Shown here piece by piece: positions 24,246 through 36,670 of a stretch of 64,000 nt of DNA. This DNA is from Lepidonotus clava (lineage: Eukaryota; Annelida; Polychaeta; Phyllodocida; Polynoidae): NCBI GenBank assembly GCA_936440205.1, contig OW387133.1:53470374-53534373 (forward strand). Reading direction: 5' to 3'. The stretch's first letter is position 1. Every line of letters begins with the position of its first letter. The translations under genes and the position numbers were made by a program. Under the pieces are notes generated by a model. The model had not been told where the DNA came from, ran no database searches, and saw only the letters and a program-made list of their open reading frames with translations.

Positions 24246-26829
24246 GTTGTGTATTTCCAGAGATTGCCAAAAGTTAGTTTAGTAATCTGAATGATTTTGA
24301 ATCTATTTTATTGGATACAAATTTAATGTTTTTGGTTTATCTACCCATTTTCTGGCATATAAATGTTTTGGTAATTATACATAATTTGGTCATAACATTG
24401 AAGGGTCGCCATTTTAGAAAACGTCATTCAATAACTCCTCCCTTAAAAAAATCCATGCGTCCTTAAAGATTGCAGGTCAGAAATAGACATGTGACATTCC
24501 TGAGCTGTTTATGTTACAGCTCGTCGGGCTCGCCTATCCAATAAACCTTTCTTCTCAACTTCGTAATTGCAAGTTCCTTTTTTTAAAGTGAAACCTAAGA
24601 ACCTGAATGAAGGAAACTACCTAGTTGGTATTTTCGTTCATTAAGACTGGGAAACAGAAAAAAGTTCAATATTTCCCGAGGCGAATCTCAAGCTTCGACC
24701 AATCCTGTTCTAAAAAGGAGCCGCACACACAATGCAGTGGGCCTTTTTTCACTCAACCACGTTTTTGTCTGTGCCCCCAGAGAGAACGAGAGGGCTGCAT
24801 TGGGCAGTTGGACATAGAGGCCCCGGTAAGAGGCCAGGCAAAATGTCAATAGCCTCACCCCTGCCCACCCCCTGGGAAGGACTAATCCTGAACTTTACAC
24901 CGCGGGGCTGCCGCCCACCGAAGGAAAGACGACATTACGGGAGTTCTCTTTTTTAACCTTTGTGGCCAAACCAAGCCTAATCAAGAAAGGGTACGTAGTA
25001 TCCTTAGCCGCTGGATGCTTTACGCTAGGCCTGTTTTCATTAGCATACAGCCATATGGTGTAAACAGTGGTGAATGTCTATACGCATAGTCTGCCCTAAA
25101 GTTAAAAAAACACCACGGCTTCGCGCTACGCCGTACATTATGTAACTACTCAGCAAGAAAGCCTTCGGCGTGTCTCCTCGAGACAACATTGTAATAAATT
25201 CCGACGATAGCTTTTTGTTTCTGTGACGCTGTTTACAATTAACGTTCTGTTTTATGGCATGGTACGCCCTCCGCGCGGCTACAGGGGCTGATAGGAGCGT
25301 GGTAAACACAATAGAAGCCAGCGTGTGACGAGACCTGCCCATCCAGCCTTCCGCCCTTCTCGGTCGTAAATCATGATGTAAATGTCAAAAGCCAACAGAG
25401 TCTGCACCGTGCAACCAGTATGTATACATCAACAACAAAAACTACAGCAAGGCTTTATAAGTATCCAGATAGAAATTAGTGGTGGTACAAGAGAATTTGT
25501 TGGTGCAGTGCCTAAAGATATATATTACAAGCTGAGGCACTTTAGCACTGCACGGGCAAAGTACGTCCCTTGTTTTAGGGATAGTTCCATTATCGACAGT
25601 TCATGGATACCTCTTAAGATCTATAAATGATGTATGATACAATTTATGACATAATTATATGAGGCATGTTTCAAACTAAAAGACTCTACATCAACTTCTA
25701 TGTGGCTAATTATCGGAACATAAGCTAATAAGGGGTATACATTCAAATAAGAGCATATTGCATGAAGGCCTTTCTTGAAAACATTCTTCAACATTGCTGT
25801 TCAGCTAGTGGTTACACACGTCCAAATTTCCATTTGTTTCTTACCTTTGTTTAACAGGCACGTTAACATTGAAAAAGAATGGGTCATGTAGCCATCAATT
25901 TCAGATTTATGCTTAAGGGGTAAACAGTGTTAAGGGACCCAAGAATAATATGTCTCTGGTACCATAGCTCATGATTATCTTAAGGGCCTGCCCTGACGTG
26001 TTTTTGATAAGTGTATCATTCTGCCCTTTTGGCAACAGGTAAGAGTGTTCTGACGTAAACTAATACTCTGACTTGGGTTCTTGGCTGTCCGACCTTTAGA
26101 TACAGCGGTAATTGCTGCCTCATGTGCAAAGGTAACACCAGGCGACTAGAGACGGGTTTTGTAAGGAGAAACAAAACCACGTATTCTTGATTTACTATCC
26201 ACAAACAATCCAGGCGCAATCGGCGTTGGCCAGCAATGACCCAAGTGCGTGTGACGGAAGCATTACTACTGGAAAAGGGCTGTTAGTTACCGCCAATGTT
26301 ATTGCTGGTCCACCCATCAACCCTGGGAATGAATCCACGATAAATCAGACGGCAATGTTTATGGCACCGCCCCTGTGCATACATTACCATCGCCTCTATA
26401 ATCACCAAATTGCTATGTTCATAAGCGGCCACCCCTAGGTTAAAGGTGGGAGGTATTTAAGGGCGGCGACAAGTTGATCTATGAGGGGGAAGAAGTGCTA
26501 TCCGAATTACCCAGTGGATAAATCATTCTCAATGGATTTCTTGGTACCGTGAACCGCTGCATTGATGAGATACCTTGACTCCGTCGGCCCTTTTCTGGTG
26601 GGGGCATATTAAGATATGACGTCACACGGGGTGGAAAATATATCTTTAGGCATGAGTTGGTTTCCGTCTTTGTCTCCTGGCAAGTCTTATAGACGCCGTG
26701 CATTGGAGGACGGCCAAGCCAAATGTTTTCCCCAAAGAGCGTCGATAAGAAAAGCCAAAGGAAAGTGCCTCTTTCCCCGTGAAAGTAAGAAAAAAGGCGG
26801 CCCGGATCCATTCTTTCTGCGCTCATAGA
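24246..26829. other. Non-genic stretch, nothing firm
   Basis: Mixed composition. At 24781-24824 a 44-base segment is bounded by CCCCCAG and GTAAGAG and could be a micro-exon, but nothing else supports it. The 82-codon frame at 25382-25630 and the 100-codon minus frame at 25040-25342 match no known family. Confidence 0.5.
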
Positions 26830-27680
26830 ATGACAGGCTTCATGTTCGCCGACTATTGGAACCTCCGCCAGCCAGAACTAAATGCTCGCCATTATGGCTG
26901 CCAACGACCCTGGCGTGCGGAATTACATTTTGGTTACCCGGGCTAAAGTGCCTGTGCCGCCGTCACAAAAGGCGTATATTATCATCGCCATGGGGACGAG
27001 GGCAGTGGTATCGGCGAGTGGCCCTGTAATGTGGCTGGTTGTAGCGTACACAGGTATCTCTATTTCAGCCCGATTTGTCAGGTAAGAGGGGGTCCCGGCC
27101 TCCCCCCCCCCTCGACCCCCGATAAGCCGGAGACCACTGCCGGCCCGACCGGGGGCGGCGACGGAAGCGTCTTGCCCTGATAGGCTCATTGTAGGAGGGG
27201 TTGAGGGAGCAGCTTAGACCTGCTCAGACCTGCTCAGGGGCTGCTCACCGCTGACAGGCGAGGTCCTGCGCCTGATGGATTGTGGCAATATTTGCAGTAG
27301 CTCATCAGCGTCCGCCACTTCAAGGACGCGACCATTGTCGGTAGGGGCGCTCTAATAATAAATAGCCGGATCATTTCTCCAGCCAAATGTCCCCAGCCGA
27401 CCCTTGTCGGGCGGCGCCCCAACCCCACTCCTCTCCACCGCCGCACAAACACACTTTGGCTTATCGCCGGCAATGGCCCAATAAAGGCGGGACACGGGAG
27501 CTGAGGCGCTGTTCGTGCTGCTATAAAACCCTGAACGGACTGGCCTGCCTTTCGGAATGGTTTAATAAAGACAAACGGGGCCATTCCCCCTACAGGCTCG
27601 GGCCATGGACACGTCCCCCGCCTACCTCGGACAGGGCTGGTTGGAACGTCGGGAGTCGTTAATAGGATAGTCAAGGTATG
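26830..27680. other. GC-rich block, possible regulatory DNA
   Basis: A mosaic of GC-rich sequence with embedded AT motifs such as CCAATAAAGG (27478-27487) and TTTAATAAAG (27561-27570). Frames up to 146 codons on minus (27234-27674) and 91 on plus (27387-27662) overlap and show no domain. A CAGGTAAG donor-like site lies near 27079 with no matching exon evidence. The look is that of conserved non-coding or promoter DNA, but this cannot be shown from one sequence. Confidence 0.3.
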
Positions 27681-28439
27681 GAGGAACTAAATAGGACTTG
27701 ACCCAAAAACATGGTCACTAGAAGGGTAGGAAACCAACTTTATTATTATGTACTTACCCGAATATTGAGGAAACTGGGCTTCCTAAATTGTTGGTGATAG
27801 CCAAAGCCCACACAGAGATTTAGTTTAATCTAAACACATTGCAAAGATAGGATCTATTTAACCTATATGGGTTCCTGGTATTATAACGGATCTCAATAAC
27901 TTGTACTTACAATTGTTGGCAGCATATTTTAAGTAAGTTTCGAAAAGATAAATCTAACCGCAACCATAAAATCATTGATCTACAGAAATTAAGTGTACAC
28001 TGGAAATCAGACTTTCATAAGCTTAAGTTCATTCCCGCTGGACATCACTTTCTTCAATAACCTAATCATTATTGATACCATGGTGTTTATGCGTTTCGAA
28101 CAGATACATCTAACTTTAACCATTTTATCACCAACATCGTATGATTTACTGTGCACTGTGAATAATTCTTAAGGAATAGGAAAACTATTTCTGATCATTA
28201 TCTCATTACCTTTTGTGCGAAACAAGATACAACTGTGTGTGGCCCTTCCAACATTAAACAACAGTAGTATCGTCTTTCTCGAGTTGTCTATTTCGGTACA
28301 ATTCCCCACATTACACCTACTTTATAGTGGAGTCGCAATTAATTCAAAACTTGTATGTTTTACTTTTGAGTTCATCTTTAGTTTTACGTTTGCAGTTTTA
28401 TCCATATATCAAATTAAACTCCAAAGTATTCCAAATTAA
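27681..28439. other. Non-genic AT-rich stretch
   Basis: No repeat, RNA gene or exon recognised. It ends in a TTAA (28436-28439) at the left edge of a MITE. Confidence 0.6.
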
Positions 28440-28679
28440 TATCCAGATTATGCTAACGTCCTACTGGTAGGACGCCTATACTATTGGTTTCATCGAAGGG
28501 TTAAGTACTATAGAAATTGCGGTAGTGGATTATGCTAGCGTCCTACATGTAGAACGCCCCATATATCAGCTTCTGCTATAGATAGAGACCTAAAATTTTG
28601 TATGTGAGTTATTATCCCATATATGGTGCCAGAAATAAAATATTTTGAGTTTTGGATAATAATTGGCACTTTGGTATAA
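28440..28679. mobile_element. Internally deleted piggyBac-like MITE
   Basis: The left end (CCAGATTATGCTAACGTCC, preceded by TTAA) and the right 200 bp match the 1,021-bp element at 36671-37691. About 780 bp of interior are missing, with the junction near 28487-28497. The right tip stops at GGTATAA, where the terminal GGG and second TTAA of the larger copy would be expected. A probable solo LTR begins at that point. A hairpin CGTCCTACATGTAG-ACG is retained. No coding capacity. Confidence 0.75.
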
Positions 28680-29064
28680 TGTACTGACGCGGGTGGCCAG
28701 TCCATGTTTGGGCAGCATAAAGCCAATGTTTCACTTTTGACAGTAGTGAAATGAGAGAGGAGTCACGGTGTGACGTACCACCATATAATAATGTGTTCCG
28801 CTCTTAGCTAGCCAGAGTAGCTGCAAGCACTGTGTGAGTAAACATCCTGTGAAGGTTGGACCTTTAACCTGCAGTCTAGGTTCTGGAGAGAGGCATATAG
28901 AAATTGTGTTAGAGCGCGGAGCGTTGACTGAATGTGTTTGAGGGGACTCTAACCTTGGGACTGATCATGGTCAATCGAGTTCTTGTCACGGAATGACTAT
29001 ACATTGGATAATAAACAACAAATCCTTTCACAACGAGTGTTCACATCTTACATGATGAGGGAAC
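28680..29064 (+). mobile_element. Probable solo LTR, broken or lone, family uncertain
   Basis: It begins TGTACTGACG and carries ATATAATAATG (TATA-like, near 28783) and an AATAAA (29009-29014) near its end. The pentamer TATAA lies immediately before it and again at 29065-29069, which would be a 5-bp target duplication inside the piggyBac-like MITE. The 3' tip lacks the usual CA, so the right boundary may instead be nearer 29052. A related start sequence lies at 55594. No internal gag or pol region is visible, so this is a fossil LTR at most. Confidence 0.4.
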
Positions 29065-29069
29065 TATAA

Positions 29070-30763
29070 TTATGTATTGGACGACTGCAGTCGACGAGGA
29101 GGAGACTGCGAATGGAGCTAGCTATTATCTATACAACTAAATACCACTTACACGCACTAACTTTAAATGGATAATTAACCTCTCTATAGTTCAATAATTT
29201 GGATTACAATGGATTCAGATGGTGTAGTATTTCACACACCTAAGCCTAAGGTACACATGTACATTGATAGCGTTAGTTGTTTTGATCTGCCTTGAACAAT
29301 AGAAAATGACTGGCGTATAGGGGACTATTGTCAAAGAGAGTTTGAACTAATGAGTTTAAAAGAAAATGGTGCTACAAAACTAAAGAATACGGTCCATTAG
29401 ACATTTACATATATCAGTACTACAGATCTACATGTGCGATATCACAGGTGTTTAGCCGTAATAGGTCTTTACGTACGATTACTTTTTCCGAAAGGCTTTT
29501 GATGTAACCCAGACACGGATGATAAAAGCTACCATATGACCCAAACATCAGGTGTGTCTCTGCATTATCCGCGATCAATGCCATATAGACCAAGTCATCC
29601 AAGAGAAATGGGCCGTAAAAACAATGGTTATGGAGACTGGGGTTTTGACCGGCGAGGAGCAGATGCTCCATCAGTGTTGAGCAGCTCGCTCTGACAAGCT
29701 ACAGCTCATATTGCTGGTGGCCGACGTCCCAGTGACGTGGGAGCCCCTCACTCCGTATGGCGCCATCAGCTCAAGTGTGACCCAGGCCGCCGCCATATCA
29801 GAGTACTGCTGAGTGATTTCTGCAAGGTCTCCGTATAGCGTGTCAGCCAGTTGTGGTATATATGGCTGGACAGTCCGTTATGGCCATAAATGGCCAGACT
29901 TTACCTGAGGGGGCAGCCCATCCTGTACAATGCTGACACATCACCTTTTTAGTGGTATTCTGTACAGAGGTGCGTCATTACTTGGTGTCCTTTTCTCCGA
30001 TATGAAAATTACACTGGACATCGACAATGTTGTGAACAAGGTCTCCATTTCCACGTGGGCTGCTGATGTGCTGACGTAATGGAGGAGTTTTATTGCAAGA
30101 AGCGATTACTTTTGGTTATTCACAACTCCAACTTTAACCGTCTTATTGCTACCTAATACCAGAATCATTTTGGCAAATTCATCGAGCGACTTTGTAAATT
30201 ACGAGTTATTTTTGTGTTAATAATTTGCGCACGACAGAAAGGGTCACTTATTATCAAATATTACAGGTTTTTCTAGTGGCAAACAACGCACGTGTAAATT
30301 GACATGCTACAAACAACGATAAAAAATAAACAGAGAAACTCCCGTGATGTGGGTTGTTGCAATTTGGGTGACATTATGTTTTACACAATCTAATATTATG
30401 CTCAAGTGTATCAGTTCGAGCCCTGGGCGTGAAAGCCCACGAGAATATTCGCATGCGTAATCTGATTTGATAAATATTGCAACAAGCAAAAAACTAATTC
30501 AATACGGGAGTCAAGGATTGAAATAAAACGAATAGCTTATTATGCAGAAGATTCTTAAGCTCCTCGTTGGCGGGCCCGTGCGCGACTTTAATAAAATGAA
30601 GACGGATATTCGTCTGGGGCCATTGGAGAATAGATAATACTGAGCTTTATTGGGCTTTAAAGGAGAGCTTTGTTGTCGGGCTTGGGAGTGGGAGGCTAAA
30701 ACAATGTGATGGATGAAGGAGGTGCTGTTAGCAGGCCCACGGCTGACTGACTCCTCCGCCGGA
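29070..30763. other. Non-genic stretch
   Basis: No gene recognised. 29690-29850 and 30560-30760 are GC-richer patches with frequent CpG. The remainder is AT-rich with stops in all frames. Confidence 0.55.
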
Positions 30764-31477
30764 CCCTGCCGTCACCGGCAAACAGCGCTGCCGTCACCGA
30801 CAAACAGCCCTGCCGTCACCGGCACACAGCCCTGCCGTCACCGGCAAACAGCCCTGCCGTCACCGGCAAACAGCCCTGCCGTCACCGGCAAACAGCCCTG
30901 CCGTCACCGGCAAACAGCCCTGCCGTCACCGGCAAACAGCCCTGCCGTCACCGGCAAACAGCCCTGCCGTCACCGGCAAACAGCCCTGCCGTCACCGGCA
31001 AACAGCCCTGCCGTCACCGGCAAACAGCCCTGCCGTCACTGGCAAACAGCAGACCCAGCTTTACGGGCCCTCCAGCCCAGATGGACATTTAATCGGCCTT
31101 ACACATGCAACCTGCTTCTTCCCAATCAAAAACCTAACCTCAAAGCATGTTTTATGGGTGAGTTAAATGCTGAAATATACAGGGTCCTTTCTAAGCGGGC
31201 TGAGCCGTGGCGTGAGCTCTGCTCCTCCTTCTTGGGGCTGACGTTGCTTAAGGCGGTGCCACGCACAGCTGAGCCCCTTCTCACGTGGGTGGCGTCTCGA
31301 GGCAAGCTACTCGGATCGCCGCACTTGGTAATGGCAGACACACAGAAAAGGATGCGCTTCTTTTGTGTGAAAGATGATTTAATAAAACTGTGTCGCATGA
31401 TGTTCACCAATCTCCATTCCAGGTCCATGATGGTCTACTACACCATGGGTTTTTCATTCCACTTCCCCCCCCTTTAA
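30713..31477 (+). other. 254-codon open frame across the minisatellite, probably non-coding
   Basis: This is the longest ATG frame in the window. Because 22 is not a multiple of three, the repeat cycles through all frames and yields a 22-residue periodic peptide (SPAVTGKQPCRHRQTALP-like, four cycles), then about 140 residues of unfamiliar sequence. The open length is largely a consequence of the stop-free unit. No signal peptide, domain or splice pattern supports a protein. Confidence 0.12.
30764..31049. repeat. 22-bp minisatellite, 13 copies
   Basis: The unit CCCTGCCGTCACCGGCAAAC+AG is repeated exactly 13 times over 286 bp. Copies 1-3 and the last carry single substitutions. The central copies are identical, the pattern of unequal exchange or slippage with old edges. 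Each unit contains TGCCG-TCAC-CGGCA, a five-bp hairpin with a four-base loop. No frame has a stop within the unit. Confidence 0.95.
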
Positions 31478-32247
31478 TCTTCCATAGTAGGTATGGTGGA
31501 TCACTGTAAATACTTTCCATATACTACTTAGGTAAGGTCACACTTTGTTTTGAATCAAAATGAAGGACAGCAATACCATTTTGTTGTGTCACGCGTATAA
31601 GTCATAGCCTGTCCCCTACGAGAATAGAAATCATTTCCTTTTGTTATGAAAGGAACCCTATCCATGATTAGAAAAGGAAACGTGATTTTCTGGAGGAAAA
31701 ATCATGTTAACGTTATAATTACTTCGCCTCTTCCGAACGAAGACCTTGCGCATGAGAGAAAATTAGAGCACAAGACCCTCCACTAGAAAGGCATACTGAT
31801 CAGAATGAGTTTACCAAGCAACTAATACTGCTTCCCATCAGATTTAATGCAGTGTCTCGTCCTAAACAATTTATTCAATACGTTTTGCACCAACTGTGCT
31901 TTTCACAAGATTTGGATATAACTGTAACCGTTAGAAATCTGCAAGTCTTATTATAGGTAGATTAGTACATAAAGAACAAACATCATGACAAATGTATTAT
32001 ATTACCCCTAACAATTAGGCCACTTTCTTATGAGGCACATTTAGAATTCCCCAAGCTGATTAGGTGGCAGCATAAGAGTGTGACCACTATCCACAAATGG
32101 AACATTTGTCCTCCAACCCTGTTTCACTTTTCTAATTACGGTTGCCCTACGACGAAATACAATAAAGTACATAAAGAACTAAAGACATGTCCAAAATCCA
32201 TGGGCAGTTAAACATGCACAAAGTGAGCAGACATGGTACTATATAGG
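31478..32247. other. Non-genic AT-rich stretch
   Basis: Nothing recognised: no repeats, RNA genes or long frames. Confidence 0.6.
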
Positions 32248-33610
32248 CTAATATTTCGAATCATCCTGGCCTTTTTGTCTGATTCTACGTAAGGTGTAAT
32301 GATCCACCTCTGATTGATATAAAGTTAAATATACAGAGCCGGACATGCAGAACTTATGAGTTCGATCATATTGGATCAAATAACCTTTGTCAATAGCAGG
32401 TCCTAGAAATTGTCCAATAGTTATCTCTCTAATTTCTAAACCAGGTTTGAATATCTTTTCATTTCTAACTTGGTTTGTGGGCAAAAATGCAAGCCTGACC
32501 CATCTACTCTTCACCACACCTGGCGGGAGGCTTACGTAAGTGGATTGCCACACAGACTTCACTGCCCGTGGATAAGGTGGGGGCTCCGAGTCAGATGGAG
32601 TCCTAAATCCAGAATACCAGAGAGTATCCCGGATCTTTCTGGTACCGAACTGTGCCCGTCGACACGGAATACGACGGGGAGAGCGGCGATGGTAAAAGGC
32701 ACAATGTACACGCCACTGCCATCAAGAGAACGCGAGGCAGGCGCCCAAGGAGAATTTCCAAGAAGCGGCAAAGTGGGACCATCCCATTGGGTAGTATGAT
32801 AGCATAGGATGAATCTTCCATCTCCATACACAGTCTATATAGAGCCACGAGCAAAGGGGGAGGGGGTGTATAGACCTGGATGCGTGCGACTATACGGTCC
32901 GACAGGCCGGCGACGGGTAAGGTGATCGCGGTTGTACGTGGTATGGTGATGGCGGCACTCATCTTATCTTACTACAACCATATAGGACCTGTGCACACCT
33001 CGTGGTCAGCGGCTAGAAATGATCTGTGTCATAGCTTCTTTAGATAAGTGATATCTGCCAGGGGCAGATATAAGCGGGACGGCTGCCGTCGGAATAGAGT
33101 TTGGTTATCTGATGGTTGGCTAGGCTGCTGGAGGCAGGCCATGGCCTTCTACCATCCTCCCATAATGTCCCACAAGGGCTGCATCAGTATCTAGCAATCA
33201 TAATGCATGCACAGCTTGAATATTGATCTCGTCTATAAAAGAATGATCCCACATGGTAAAAAGAGGGCGATCCGTCAAAGTCTTTCTGTTCACTTCTGCA
33301 ATGATAAATGCATACTCTGCAAGTTTTATACATCCACTGCAGTCTATTGTTTTAATCAGACAATAACTTTTGACATGGCCGGCTTTTGTTGCCCTACTTT
33401 AATGAGGACGGGATATTGTTGGTTAATCCATCCTTGAAATTGTCTGGAATAGCTTGTAATAGCTCGTGTCAACTGTAATGCAATATTCATCATCTTGGCA
33501 GAGGACTGTGGCTTAATTCTATTGGGGGCCCTAGCTGTTGTGATTACTGAAAGGGTTTGCCAACGCACCGTCGGCGTCCTTGATTCCCGAGATAAGGAGC
33601 CTGGATCCAC
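32248..33610 (-). other. Cluster of unassigned minus-strand open frames
   Basis: Frames of 84 to 119 codons (32248-32562, 32559-32831, 32603-32962, 33356-33610) cluster on the minus strand. The encoded sequences look mixed and protein-like in composition but match no family I recognise. A decayed coding remnant, host or mobile, is possible. Frames of these lengths also arise by chance, so this is a weak pointer. Confidence 0.2.
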
Positions 33611-34860
33611 TCACTCCCTGCATTGCCTACCCTGATACCCCTGCTACTGGTGGTCAGAATAGAGTCTTGGCCTGCCTTCCTAAGGACCCTTCATTACCCT
33701 ATCATCACCCGGGCGTTTGTTTGCCGTCGCCTCAATAACCCGGAATATTGTCGACCAAACGAGTCAGTCAATCCCTTCGGCTAGCCCCCTTTCCTCCCAG
33801 GCCCACCTCTCTCCTTTTGGCCGCTGCCGTCCGGCCACCACAGCCCCCCGTCCCCACGCCCAGCGCCCAACCTGTGACACCAACAACTGCCTTAGGAATT
33901 ACCTCCCTCTCCTCAGCGCCCCGCTGCTTATCTAGGAAAGACTTCTTGGCCAATTCTCTACCGACAGGGCTGCTTTTGCTGGCAATTTACCCAAACTGCG
34001 TTGCCTCATTCGGGCGCTGGGCCTTCGTTATCGCCCGGCGATGGCCGCCAATCATCAGGATCGAAAGTGCGTCGATGGACAGAGGCCATTCTTGTGCCGA
34101 CAAGATTGGGCTCGGCGTTCAGTAGGCTTGCCGCATCCAGCCCAAGCCTCCTCCAGGGACTTATTCGCAGTCAGTATGCACTTCCAGTCAATCTAGTTCC
34201 AAAACCCAAACGTGCCTATGTATGGTAAACACAATCTCGGTTTGTATGGAAATGGACGCCAACTAAACAAAGGTCGGTCGGTTGGTTCGCACTTTCACTA
34301 GAGCACCAAACTACACTAAAGTTTGCAAAAAAAAAAAAGGGCAGAGTTCACACTCTTTTAAGTGCAGCGGTGTTCGTTCTATGCCTATGTATATTTCTTG
34401 CCAAAGGGAAAGGACACCACTTTGTGGTAGGGGGAGTTTCAGATTTCCGAAGGCACAGCCTTTTGCGGTTCATTTTGAATTCAACCCATCGTGGCATCGC
34501 TGCTCACAGTTCCAACTGATACGCGTTCAGTGTACACCTTTTTGCATGTGGTTTTCACCCAATGTTCTCTGCACTCGAGCAGAAATCGATTTGTTTCAGT
34601 GTACCCACACCTCTTTAGTTGTGGTGGCGCAATTCGCTCGGCCCAATCCTGGCGCATCGCCTGACCTTCGAGCATACAAATGTCAGAGAGTTCAAGCATA
34701 CTGCAAAACAGGCCGTTTACTCCCTGCAGGCCTTTCCTCCAATGAAAGGGAGAAACGCCCCCCGCCTCCCCCGCCCTCCAGGACAGTCTGTACGGACGTA
34801 GGCGGGGCTCTAACAATGGTCTATTGCCCGCTGCATCCTCACAATCGATAAGAAGACTGA
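33611..34860. other. GC-rich patch and unassigned plus-strand frame
   Basis: 33760-33900 is C-rich and explains two overlapping plus frames there. 34282-34851 is a 189-codon plus-strand frame containing a poly-A-derived Lys run and several Cys. No zinc-finger spacing, signal peptide or domain is recognisable. Not called as a gene. Confidence 0.25.
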
Positions 34861-36666
34861 GAAGGGTCTCTCTTACTTGAACGGAGGAATATTATGCAAA
34901 GGGCCTACGGGGGAACCGGACAGTTCTGTTTTATATACATGCAATTCGTATTGCGTAAAAATACTAATCCCCTTACATGTGGAAACCAGACGAGTAAAAT
35001 CACCACGCCTTTCATATAAAACGCCGTCGATAACTAGATGTAGATTCGCTGCCTTGCTTTTTTCATCAGTGGATTCCTATTTCTACGGATGGTGATGAAT
35101 GCAAAGAACTTTGTCCCTATATTCCGTCCGTCGATGAAATGAGTTGCTCACATAAAGGCCCCCGTCTGGAGGGAGCAGCTCCCCAGGGCCAGCAGTGATG
35201 ATTGTGGGAGTCTCTGAGTGTAATGAGACGCCGTTCCGTTCGCCATGACCGCCAAGACTTTTCAATCTTTACTTTAATATGCACAAGAAGGTATTTGGCG
35301 TGCCTTGGGACTTGGGAAGGGTGGGAGGAGAAACATAAAGAATTCATGCATGGTAGCAGAAGTACCCCCAATAGGAATCACTTTTCCCGCGCTGAATAGG
35401 CCTGGGAATGAAGAGTGGGGGAAGGTAATAAAGGAAGGTGAAGGGACAACCAATAAATGCCTTTGATTGACCACAGATGCCTGGTGTAGAGGTACATAGT
35501 AAGTACGAATTATTACCAAGGTCACACGTGCGTATGGTTAAGGTGTATCGATTTAAATCATCTATCCCCTGAGAGCCGTAGGAGTGCACCGTTGGATAAT
35601 AACGAAGGGGTTATAATACATACTTTATGAATAAGCCACCTAGTACACAAAACGCTGAAAGTGGGATTAGCCTAATAGGCAACTCTGCCGGCCTAAATGA
35701 TAATCTCATCCTCGCCAGGTGCACGCCACAACACGCAACTTCCCAATTGAAAACGCAGAACGGATACGTTAGCGGGCCGGTGTATTACCGAGTTATTTGA
35801 ACAGGTAGTTCGGATCCCAGTGATCAGCTATATAGAACCCCTGTGATCCCACCCGAAGCTTGCATGAGCCAAATTCTTCAGGGGCTTTTGGCATTTAGTA
35901 GGGGCAGCTTCTTGTGTGCTGATCGGTCCTGCGCGTGCCTCCTACTCCCAAGGCGTAATTAGCTCTTTTGTACCAGACAATTAAATTGGTCTGGTCAATA
36001 TTTAATGGGACTATATGTGATTACTTTGCTGCCTATTTTCCTGGTGCTAAATGCTCATGGCCAACACCAGTAGGGGTGTTACCAGGGAGGACTCAAATAA
36101 TTAGTTCGCAAACAATTCAGGGTCCCTACAGGTTTCTTAATTGACATTTGATTAATTACAATATGAATTATGTAAATAGAGAGTGTGAATGGGGCAACGG
36201 TGTGAAGAAAGATGATACGAAAATAAAAAAGGTGGCGCATAAATACTATTGGAATTGCATGGCAGCGTCTTAACTTAAATGCTTGGTGATCAAACTTATG
36301 TGTTTAGTGATAGAACTTATGTGCTTTGGTGAATTCTTATTTGTTACTGTTAAACAATGTTGGACAACTACTCTTTACAAAACCCTCTAGATAAGGAATA
36401 TGTTTTCAAAACTTGAATCACTAGATTAACATCTGGTTAAAGACATTTTTAAGTTACAAGACAACTTTGATAAAAAGCAAATAATGTTCAATATGACATT
36501 CTTTCACTTTTGATACAAATTTAAAACATTGAGGAACGTTTTATCTAGATAAAAGATAGAGACTTTATACAAAGAGTTCAGAGATATAAAGCTGATACCT
36601 ACCCCTGGGAATTTGCACCTAATGTAACTTAACCATAGATACTGTTCCCTCTAAGACTAGAATATA
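34861..36666. other. Non-genic stretch, nothing recognised
   Basis: Short frames on both strands around 35083-35589 overlap one another and match no known family. The rest is AT-rich. It ends at the TTAA flank of the next element. Confidence 0.6.
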
Positions 36667-36670
36667 TTAA

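Noticed and set aside
24781-24824. 44-base micro-exon between CCCCCAG and GTAAGAG
   Set aside because: Splice-like dinucleotides are frequent by chance, and no partner exon was found.
34282-34851. 189-codon plus-strand frame as a gene
   Set aside because: Cysteine spacing fits no known finger or toxin fold, an A-run forms part of it, and there is no other evidence.
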